Of a DNA stretch of 29,995 bases, positions 1 through 8,800 are shown in pieces. The notes beneath the pieces are model-generated. The model did no database searches. It saw nothing but the letters and a program-made list of their open reading frames with translations, and was not told the DNA's origin. This DNA comes from Gonapodya prolifera JEL478 (taxonomy: Eukaryota > Monoblepharomycota > Monoblepharidomycetes > Monoblepharidales > Gonapodyaceae). The stretch's first letter is position 1. Each line of letters opens with the position of its first letter. The DNA is taken from positions 1 through 29,995 of the forward strand of contig KQ965764.1 of the NCBI GenBank assembly GCA_001574975.1, given 5' to 3'. A program made the position numbers and the translations under genes.

Positions 1-357
1 TGTTCTTAATACGCAAGAAAACCAACAACATGAACGCGAGATCGCGTGAAAGTAACGTTTACCGCACCCAGTGCCCCGGTGCTTATGGCGGCCATCCACA
101 ATGTGACGGTTCCCGGACACCAAACTGGTATAACGCCGGCAACGAGTGTGCCCTGGTCACCAGATACAATTCAACTTATTACTACACTTAAAAGAGTTTG
201 ACCTCACATCACCTTGCATAATCGCAACGCACAAACATGGATGAGGCACTGTGATACTGTCCACGATCGCTCAGAGAATACATTTTTACTTCACAGTGTA
301 AATTTAGTATTAATAATGTATAAATAGCAAATAAATTTAGTGCATGTAACAAGGAAG
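1..357. other. intergenic, no gene supported
   Basis: No ORF here carries a recognisable domain, and no spliced model suggests itself. The stretch directly before the tRNA gene (about 300-350) is AT-rich with TATA-like words such as 'taataatgtataaatag', which could be ordinary tRNA 5' flank. Nothing else is seen. Confidence 0.5.
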
Positions 358-444
358 CCGGGTTTAGCTCAGTTGGAAGAGCGTAACGCTGTAAGTTGCT
401 TACCGGCAACGTTAATGTCACCGGTTCGATCCCGGTAACCCGGA
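358..444 (+). tRNA. tRNA-Tyr (anticodon GTA) with a 14-nt intron
   Basis: A full cloverleaf can be drawn. The acceptor stem is CCGGGTT (358-364) with AACCCGG (437-443) and discriminator A444. The D arm is GCTC/GAGC. The anticodon stem is TAACG/CGTTA. The T arm is ACCGG/CCGGT with loop TTCGATC. The anticodon loop is 21 nt instead of 7: CTGTAA, then a 14-nt insertion, then A. This places a canonical intron directly 3' of position 37 and gives anticodon GTA. Nuclear tRNA-Tyr genes typically carry an intron at this site. The intron must be removed by the tRNA splicing endonuclease. The gene supplies tyrosine tRNA for cytoplasmic translation. No CCA is encoded, as expected for a nuclear gene. Confidence 0.93.
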
Positions 445-447
445 AGC

Positions 448-453
448 TTTTTT
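448..453 (+). terminator. RNA polymerase III terminator of tRNA-Tyr
   Basis: A run of six T residues starts three bases after the tRNA discriminator. This is a standard Pol III stop signal. Confidence 0.8.
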
Positions 454-561
454 ATTCACATCAAATGCTTGTCACGATACCAACCACCTTTTCAACCTCA
501 CAAGACCACAAATTTCCAACTGATTCACCATCATCAGATGCGTGCGACCAGTTCGAAAATA

Positions 562-611
562 TAAGTTGCTGCTCGGCAACCACAACGTCGCCGGTTCGAT
601 CCTGTATAAGG
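562..611 (+). pseudogene. decayed tRNA-Tyr-like fragment
   Basis: This segment aligns without gaps to the 3' half of the tRNA-Tyr gene at a constant offset of 170 bp. It keeps 'taagttgct', 'cggcaac' and the whole B-box 'ccggttcgat', about 35 of 50 identical by hand count. The acceptor 3' strand and anticodon stem are lost, so it cannot fold as a tRNA. It is most simply a relic of a local duplication. Whether it still binds TFIIIC through its intact B box is unknown. Confidence 0.6.
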
Positions 612-1529
612 GTGTTTGAAGTTTTGGGGAGAGTTTGCGGCACACTCGCCACCCGAAACATCCGCCCCCGCGCCCAGAATTTTGGGCACAGTGACCAGCT
701 TGAGCCCTTTGACGTAGCCGTGCACAGCGCCGACCCAATTGGCCACTTTTGCACGAGAACAGCAGGTCCCTTGTCCAGTGAACGCCACGCTTCTTTCAGC
801 CTCGGGGCCCTATTGCTCTCCGGAAACACTTCGATCCCTTCATCGACTTTAATATGTACACGACCATTGATTCAAAGTGAAATAAATGGCCGTATTTTTT
901 TCTCTGGGGTCCTTCCGATGGGGCGTGCGCCCATTCGACAACAACGACCACCACGGGGACATTTGTCGGCGTTTTCCTCCGCCGAGCGGACTCCGCACCT
1001 GCTCTTGGAACACCTTTAAGGCCGAATCCCACGGTCCTCACTCCTCGATAAAGTGATTCCCCGGCGCACCCGCCCGCCCCGCCCGCTCACTACTTGAGCG
1101 ATTCAGAGAGACAGTGACACCACGTACGAGGCCATTGAGTTCAATCTTCACAACACTCAACTGGAACTGTTTGCGTATCGCCCTTGAGCTTTCCCTCTGT
1201 ATCTCCGTATCGTCAACACATATCGCTTCTCTTCGTGGCTCGTGCGCCGCCAACTCTCAGTGAAACGCACCAGAAAGAGTCTTCTTCCTGGAAATTAGTT
1301 CTTATTAATAATATATCATAACCCTATGCTGCCAGACGCCTTAATCGTTATGCAGACTTGGCTCCAACCCCTCCGCGAGCTAGGTGTGCGAGGTGTGCTT
1401 CTGGCGGGTCTGTTTCGTTGTTGAGCGTTGCAGTGGCGCAGAGCACGGAATGAAAGATGCCACCGAGCACGAGTAGACAGGAAAGGGATGTCCATTTATT
1501 AGGTTCGATGTACGGCAGAGATTGCACAC
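612..1529. other. about 0.9 kb with no supported gene
   Basis: Several overlapping ORFs exist on both strands (for example 396-1019 plus and 461-829 minus), but none shows a family signature or a clear splice partner. A GC-rich stretch near 1058-1090 and an AT-rich stretch near 1296-1322 (including 'ttattaataatatatcat') lie beyond the 3' end of the minus-strand FAXC-like gene. They may hold its untranslated tail. I see no RNA gene or repeat. Confidence 0.4.
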
Positions 1530-3070
1530 TCAATCCTCACCCGTCGCATCCCATTGTGACCAGTGAATTTCTCGAATGCGCCGGAAGTAATTGTGCAGGT
1601 TCTCTCGTTCACTGCAGTTGGGGTGTGTGTGTGTTTACTGACGTGGCACTCCTCGAGAGCAACAGCAACAGAGCAACATTTGACTCACGCGATACCAGCG
1701 GCCACCTTCGGACTGCCCTCCTTGTAGTATATGGCGTTTGCTAGGAACGCGAACAGAGACGCGTCGGCGCTGGTGGGTTCCTCTGTCCCCAAGAGCCACA
1801 TATGGTGTCCAAGCTGGGCCGACAAAGCGTCCAGGAGGTTCGGCAAGAGGTGGGCGTCGCGCTCAGCAGGAGTGTGGCGAGAGATTCCGGTGACATGGAG
1901 TTCTTGGGAGACACTGGCAAAGGAATGTGGGAACGTTGAGACAAAGCGAACCTTGACATATCTCCACCTCCAGGTGCACCGCATTATTCCGCCGTCCCGA
2001 TTATCAGCGGCACTCGCACACAAGTGGGCCATGGCACTCACCCGTTTTGTATCGCCCACGCGACCAAACTTCGTATCAACGCGGGAACCTTGTCAAGAAG
2101 AGAGTCGACCGTCTTGTGCCGGTTTTCGAGCCAACGCTCATGCTAGTGTGGCGAGAGGAGTATGGCGAGACAATATCAATTTACGATGTGAGGAAGTGAG
2201 CTCGAGGACTTGTGGGAACTGCAACCATCCCACCACAATACCCGTATTTTCATGGATGGCCTCCCCTTGGCCGCCACCACCACCACCCCCACATCCACCC
2301 CCCCTCCGTTGGACCAAATGCACGTACGCACCAGTAAGACTCTCCACGCCTGTTCTTCAATCAACGCTCGGAACGCCGCACTCCTCGCCCTCACTTCTTC
2401 GTCCAACCCTTCTTCGACATCCTTCACAAAAGCTCCCCTTACGAGCGCCGAGTACCCTATTTGGCTGTCCTGAAACAGTTTCCCGTTGTACGAAAAGGCG
2501 GGTAGTTTCCCCTTCGGAAACCCGCGTGTCGAAGGCGTGAGGTCGTTCTCGTAAACCGCGTTCGAAAAGAGAAGAAGCGTTTCTGCCTTCAAGCAGAAAA
2601 TGGATGACGATGGGAGGTTGTCCGGACGAGGAAATTGGTGGAGGATGACTGGTCGAATGTGGATGCAATTCGGGTATGAACGTCCCGGGACTTTTCGGCA
2701 GACAGGCAAAGAGAGGAGCTCTCACTCGTGTCTGCGGGGAACTTTTTCCTTCTCGCTTCTGCATCGCGTTGTTCCCTCTCCTTGGTGATATCGCCGTACA
2801 CGCCCTCCTGTGAATGTGCGAGTAGCAATCCAAGGTCACATTACAGAATTCACGAACAACGAGACGGTCACGGATGCCGCTCAACGGAAACTGCCATCTC
2901 CCACATTCCGATCGCGCTCCTCCACTCTCTTTTCATTCATCACTTTCGGTACTTTAGTCCCCACTCACAAATATGGCGACTGCAGGGATTCCGAGGAACA
3001 GCGCCGCTCCCACATAGTCCAGCAGCGTGGGTGAGGAAGGAATGCCCAGTGATGTCAGATATCCGCTCAT
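1530..3070 (-). CDS. FAXC-like (failed axon connections) GST-fold membrane protein
   Basis: Six exons on the minus strand: 3070-2969, 2807-2726, 2648-2332, 2142-2042, 1913-1689, 1611-1530. Together they make 909 nt, 302 aa, in perfect phase. Exon 1 encodes an N-terminal hydrophobic segment (about residues 17-34), then a charged helix (about 35-61). A thioredoxin-like domain starts at IILHQF (62-67), with FCLKAE (79-84) and GFPKGKLPAF carrying the likely cis-Pro at 111. The GST-C part includes EEPTSADASLFAFLANAIY (from 245), the hallmark C-terminal block of the FAXC/metaxin-related GST family, and ends RRIREIHWSQWD. Length and an N-terminal membrane anchor fit FAXC homologues. In animals the family acts in axon development; the fungal role is unknown and substrate use is not shown. 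Intron 3 (189 nt) contains a CCA-rich simple repeat and intron 5 a short CA run. The start codon lies 139 bp downstream of the RNF32-like stop on the same strand. Confidence 0.87.
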
Positions 3071-3209
3071 TTATCTGGGCCTGGACGCGAAATCGTGTGG
3101 GAAAATAGGAGAGTTTCGGTACCGTGCTGTGGTCGTCCGCTTTTAAATGTGCTTGGATGGCTTACACATCACTCTCTCAACAGCAACATATCAACGAGAT
3201 CTACAGTAA

Positions 3210-4532
3210 TTATTCGCTTTGTGCTCCAATTAAGAGAGTATTCACATACACCCCTCTACAAATCGGGCACCTGCGCTTCCCAGAGAACCTCTCCAAGTTG
3301 GTCAAGCATCGTCGATGATAAGCATGTGCACACGGGTCGAGCAGTAAGAGCGGCTTGACACGACGGCGTGTCTTGGTGCTGCTTGGTTCATTCTGAGCGG
3401 CAATTCCGAGATGAAGGGGTTGCAAACAAATGGCGCATTCGTCGGTGGAGCTGCGCTGAAGCGCAGTAGAGACAAGACCGAGTTCGGCGCCGGGTACGGC
3501 ATGGTCGTCGTGACGAAGGTCGCACGAGGTGCTTGTGGAGGAGTCTTGCCCACGACTGAGTTTGCTTTCGTTATTTGCACCAAGCACATCGACCAAGGCG
3601 GCAACTGATTCTGCGATTTCGTGTCTGCACTTGGTTACTTCGTTGTCTACGGCTGACAGGAACTCTTGAAGACCCGCTTGCTCAAGTTCAAACTTCGCCC
3701 GCAACTCCCTCGCCTCCTTGAGCGCCTGTTGCTCTCGCCACTTTCGGAGGAGCACGGGTTGCTTTGGGGGGATGTGTGACCGATAATGAAGGTAGGCGCG
3801 GCGAGCACGGAATCCACGCCACGCTGATTGGACAAGTACGACACAGCGCGTGATGTGGATTCGGGCACTGAAGTGGACTGTGCGGGTCGAGTATGAGACG
3901 GTACGACAAAGAGGACATCGCGGGGTGGCGACATGACGTTCGTACGACGAGAGGCATGCCTTTGACATAAAGGGAAATGAAGATGACCTTGTTGGTGTTC
4001 AGATTCGTTGTTGTTGGAGACACGCTTCGGTTACCTGATGGAAGAGATGGCTGCAGTTCAAGACCACTTGTCCTCTGGTACCCCATGCTTCTTGACAGAT
4101 GGGGCACGAGCTCAGATGATCTCCTCGTTCAATGCACCGCCGTTTCACGTCGTCCCAATCCTTCTCCTTCAGCTCCTCCTGTCCACTGCGACCTACAATG
4201 GAAAGCCGCTCTGCAAGCGTTGGCATTTCCAATGTCGGGCCCAGAACACGCTCGGATCCACTCTCAATCAGGTATTTCGCCAACGGATCACGAAGTTGTT
4301 GCGATTGCATTTGTTGTGCTTGCATTCCAGCATCAACACGCTTCGCAGCTGACTTGCGAGGGCGTTTCTTTAGTCCAGCAGCGACCATGAAGTGGTCTTG
4401 CAGAGCAGCAGCCGCCAGCGATGCCGAGATTTCAGAGATCGCAGCAGAGTTGGAAGCGCCAGAACGAGGAATGCGACGAGCTGCGATGTTGCGTACGCGA
4501 GACGGAGATGGCGTTGTGCGGTGTGTCTGCAT
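3210..4532 (-). CDS. RNF32: RNF32-like protein with two RING-H2 fingers flanking an IQ motif
   Basis: Two exons, 4532-4035 and 3959-3210, with a 75-nt intron that splits RING 1 after FHQ; 415 aa. RING 1 spans about 143-184: C143-x2-C146, C160-x-H162-x2-H165, C168-x12-C181-x2-C184. An IQ-like segment (VQSAWRGFRARRAY) follows near residues 205-220, then a coiled, acidic helix. RING 2 spans about 341-400 with the same C3H2C3 order and a 31-residue loop between its first two Cys pairs, longer than usual. RING-IQ-RING order is diagnostic of RNF32, a probable ubiquitin E3 ligase; calmodulin binding through the IQ motif is inference. The start at 4532 is chosen because the sequence from there looks conserved; an in-frame ATG at 4682 would add 50 residues of unclear quality. 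RNF32 is not typical of yeasts or moulds, which supports an early-diverging fungus. Confidence 0.87.
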
Positions 4533-4736
4533 GATCGACGTGGCTGTCAACGACGCTTGACGCAGCTGATGTTCAGGCGAGCGCAGCCAGACACTTCGCT
4601 GGGAGCAAACCCGGGTAAACTTTTTGGAGGGAGGGGCTCGTTTCCTGAAAGTCTTCCACCACTCCTCCCCGATATGCTGCACAATCCTGAGGCTTTATCA
4701 CCTCCCTCAAGATATGATCTATGTACGCATACATGT

Positions 4737-5724
4737 TTAAAAGCCACCCTGAATGACGAAACTGCCACCTTTCGACTCGACCGCCGACTCCTCCATCTTC
4801 TTCACTCTTCTCTCATACTTGGCGATTTGAACTCGTCTGACCCCCGCCTTCCAGGGAGGCTCCACCTTCCACTTGGTGGATTTGTATCGGACGAGGGCAG
4901 CGGGCACACGGCCAGCAAGCAATCGCCTGCTTTCAGTAGACACTTCGTCCGCAGAAGGCGCCAGGGGAATGTCCGCAATCGTATCCGAGATCCATGTACC
5001 CTCCGTTTCACCTTGCACCACCGAGTCCTCTCGTTGGTGAACGTCAACGTCACCACCCTGCCTAACCGCTGCCGCAGCAGTCCGTCGTTCCGTCTCCACC
5101 CGGTTCTGCCATTCGAGTACCTCCAGCTTCCGTTTCGCCAGCGCTTCAAAGTCCTTGGCGTAATCGTCCGCAGGTGACTTTGCGTGTCGGTCCGTCCACG
5201 ACTGTGCAGGCCACCTGCGCGCCCTCATTGGCTGGAGAGTAGCACGCTGGTTGTGCTCCGGGTGGGCGCGACAGACGACAAGGGCATATCTAATGTGTGC
5301 GGGGAAGAAATGGTCAACCAAGAGTGGCGAGGGAATTGGTTCACCCTAACGAAATCCGGGGGAATCACGACACGTACTGCTTCCTCGTTGTCACTACACA
5401 GTGTGGGCAGTGTCTCTTGAGCACCACGCGAGCTTTGTGATACTTGGTGCGGACTTGGTTGCCCAAAAGGAATGTTGAATCAACCGACGATGGGGCATTG
5501 CGGAGAGCTGGCACAGCACATGGATATTGAAAACTGCTCGATTGCAGTGGATGGAGTGCGGAGCGGGAGGCAGAGATGGTGGTGATTGGAGAAATTGAGC
5601 TGAAGGATCGAACTGTCGTCGAAGTTAGGCTTTGGTGGATTGGAGGTAGGAATGCGGGAGCAGAGCGGCGACAGGACAGAGATAGCGCGGCTACGAGTCC
5701 TGAAAGACTTCGCTCGCATCTCAT
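4737..5724 (-). CDS. mitochondrial ribosomal protein bL36m with a long C-terminal extension
   Basis: Two exons, 5724-5378 and 5289-4737, joined by an 88-nt intron (donor GTACGT, acceptor ATTAG) that falls inside the bL36 domain; 299 aa. The N-terminus (MRCERSLSG..., rich in Arg, Ser and Leu, few acids) looks like a mitochondrial targeting sequence. The bL36 core is VRTKYHKARVVLKRHCPHC followed across the splice by VVCRAHPEHNQR. Zinc ligands follow the bacterial L36 pattern C-x2-C-x12-C-x5-H. Normal bL36 ends directly after this core, but here the frame runs on for about 165 more residues. The extension is basic and Glu-rich, with Lys/Trp-rich KWKVEPPWKAG and RRVQIAKYERRVKK near its end. I do not recognise it. 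A faint likeness to the W-x-P / RR pattern of fungal mL59 is only a guess. The upstream GTG-led extension of the frame (to 5781) has no ATG and is not used. Confidence 0.8.
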
Positions 5725-5857
5725 TTTTGGGTTTGAACGAACACTGACTGTCAGTGTGAGAGGAGTGGAAAACGTTTGCACCTAACACTTCAAATTTCCC
5801 TTCCCTCCTGCAATTTTTTACAGCTACATCAATGTCACAATTATACGGTATCCATTC

Positions 5858-5880
5858 AAAAAAAAAAAAAAAGGGGGGGG
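5858..5880. repeat. homopolymer pair A15-G8
   Basis: Fifteen A residues (5858-5872) run directly into eight G residues (5873-5880), starting 17 bp beyond the Tel1 stop codon on the minus-strand transcript side. It lies in 3' flank, not in coding sequence. The exact length is error-prone in most sequencing chemistries. Confidence 0.85.
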
Positions 5881-5896
5881 AAGATTTATCTCATTT

Positions 5897-8800
5897 TTAC
5901 ACAAAAGGCTGCCAACCCTGGTCCCGGCAAAGTGAGAGACGTTCGACGTACCACCACAACGATCACTTACTGGAAACATTAGAGAAAGCTGTTCTTGACT
6001 CCTTGCATTTTGTACCAGATCATTCACGGTGCAATGGACGCTCACGTGGTTCGCAAGCTTGGACTTCACAATAGCGAGGCATCGTTCCGCCTCCTTGTTG
6101 CTCTCAGTGCCCAGCTGAGACCTTCCAAGAGAGGAGGATGTTGACGAAGGTGCTACATGCGAGGCGGCGACACGCCGCGATGTGGAAACTGCAGGACTGT
6201 ACTCAGTGACAGGATCGGCGTCGTCCAAGGTTCGTGCACGTCGTGCCTTGGATTTAGCGATCGTCCTATGTTGGAAATAATATTGCAAGACTTGTAAGTC
6301 ACAGACTGTCTTAGCAACACGTACCACTTCTGGAGGGGGTCATATCGGAAGACGTCCAGCACAGTGATGAGCATGTAGCTGGCGGCCTCGCTTCTCAGCA
6401 GCTTGAGAACTTCCTCGCAAGTCTTTTTGAATGTCCCCTCCACCCCGGTTATTCCCATACCATCAACCATGTTCTGAGTCAGTCGAAATGGCACAAGCTC
6501 GGGAGTCGTTAGGAGCTTTCCGAACTCAAAAGCAATGCCAAAGTCGATATGGATTACCTCCGCTGTGGATGTGTCCAGCAAAATGTTCTGTGTGTGTCTG
6601 TCGCCAAGGCCCACCAGCCATCCAACAATCTCAAAAAACATGCGTTGAAATACCAGTCAAAGGGTTTATGGAAATTCTGCACTCACCGACATAGTTGCGC
6701 AGGACTTGACAAATGTTTGTCGGCGGTCAAACCTTTTCAAATCAAATCAGCTTAAGTAGCCAACGGGTGTCCGAAAGCACCATACCAATCTTGAGGTTTC
6801 CACCAACGCTCCATGAAGAAGTACCTGAACGCAGGTTTAAACCTCGATAGGATATGTTGAAAGACCCTCAGCTTGGTGTCTTTATCGGCCCCCTTTCGAG
6901 AGTGCTCTTCTTGCAACATCTTTCGTGCTTCAATAGGGGGAATATCGCGGTCATTGTACCGGGCTTGCAATTCAAGCATGCAATCGCCAATGGGCCGAGT
7001 ATTGTTGACCCATTCCAAAATACCGCTATTGCCTGTCAGCGGAAGCACCTTGTAACTTCTTATGGAGAGCTTTCTTGATCGCGTCTCATTGTTTCTCTTC
7101 AGCAGACGATCGACAACTTTGAAAATTCGGGACAAAACTGAAACATCACGAGATTTTAGCAGCACTTAATATACCACACGAGTCCAGTATTCACCTGTAT
7201 CTTGCCGCACGTCTTCATTTCCTTTGACTAGCTGAGAGTATACCATTCCATCGCTGCCAACGCATTCAATCTTGTGTATAAAAAATGGCACTGTTTCTCG
7301 CCGTGAGCAAATAAGCTGTCTAATAGGAAACTAACCTTCTTTGGCACTGTGATGCCCCCAACCAGCGTGATCTCAGATTTGAAGCGATGAATTGTAACAA
7401 CTTTATCGTATTTTCCCGACGGATCTGGCGGTAAGTCTTTGGTCACTATTGCGCATGAAGAAAGATCCTTGAGATATGAGAGCTTCATTCCATGGAGTGA
7501 TATGGGCTTTCGACTTGCGTCCTTTGCAAGCTTTTTGTCCGCAACTTCAATGTAGCCACTGAGGACAGCGTCAAGCTCCAGCACTCGCGCAGGACCTTTA
7601 GGCATAGATTGAACACTATCAAGGATCATTTGGGCCTCGCTTGACCGCATATTGTTGCCAGTTCCCCCCCGAGATCGACTAGACGATGAACTTGGTGCCA
7701 GATCAGTTGGACTACTGTTTTTCAGGGCAAAAATAATCGGCAGCGTGTGATGTGGGTGATCATTTGCCAGACGCACGAGGAGTTTGAACAGGATATCTTG
7801 AAACAAGTCACTTCCATCGGTGCCTGTGGATCGACCAAGATGTGCCGAAAACTGATGAACAAGCTCGACAAATTTCCACGATGCAACATTTTCAATGTGC
7901 GCTTCAACAATCTCATTCGTCGCAAGATCCTCGCTGTTGCCAAGCCAAAGAGACGATAGTCGGAAAACAACTTGGTTGTGACGTTCCAATGCGCCCAATT
8001 GAAGAACTTTAAGGTAATTCTCCACTGCATGAATCAGAAAGCTATAAAGTTGTAAAGACATTATCTCGACATCCCATAATGCGAACCGACCATATACATA
8101 CCTGGAACGTTCCTCGGTCAGCCTATTGACTTCAGTTTTGTCATTCTCGAGTTGCAGTTCTGTCCTTCGCCGAGCCGACTCAAGACTCCTGCACATCTGA
8201 TCCGTTTTGGCAACATGTCGGAGTTGCTCCTTAAGACTACAAATTCAAGGTGTGATTCGTGAAGAATCGAGTCATCCACGAACTGAACCTACCTTGCAAG
8301 CTCTTGAAGTTTCTCGTTCAAAAGAGCCGTTGTATCCTCTAGCGTTCTGGATTCAATTGACTTGACGTAGTGAGCATCTGCAAACGTTGCCAGTTCTTTA
8401 AACGACCCGACGTTGGACGAATCGTGTATTTCTATCGCGGCCGACAGGTAATTCTCAATGACATCAGATGCTTGTTCAAGTCTCTCAATCCCAACATAAC
8501 GCCCGAGAAGGCGATAGAGACGTGAAAGAACGAGTGCTACCTCTGAAGGTTGTGAGGGCGAAAATCCATCCTTCCCCTCAGTCAGAGAATGAACGAGAGA
8601 AATGCTGTACCGGAGCTTCTTGATTGCAAGCAGGCGTTGCCCCAACGCCGCCCAGCACTTTGCTTCCTCCCTCGCGTATCCACCAAACTTCACCGCGTCA
8701 GTGTCCAGGTGAGGTGCTATCGCATTATGGAGAGCGGTGAGATTATTAAGCGCAATCTGCATTGACCCCGATTTTCTTGCGAGGCGAGTGCATATGAAAA

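Noticed and set aside
396-1019. Plus-strand 207-codon ORF overlapping the tRNA, and its 122-codon minus-strand counterpart
   Set aside because: It runs through the tRNA gene and relic, has no family signature and no plausible splice partner.
1731-2540. 269-codon plus-strand ORF
   Set aside because: It is antisense to the exons and introns of the FAXC-like gene, whose six exons join in phase and match a known family.
4392-5177. 261-codon plus-strand ORF
   Set aside because: Antisense shadow of the bL36m extension and the RNF32-like exon; low-complexity Arg/Ser composition.
4737-5321. A separate gene starting at the minus-strand ATG 5321
   Set aside because: The first residues after the acceptor at 5289 complete the bL36 zinc core, so this ORF is exon 2 of bL36m, and the 5321 ATG lies in the intron.
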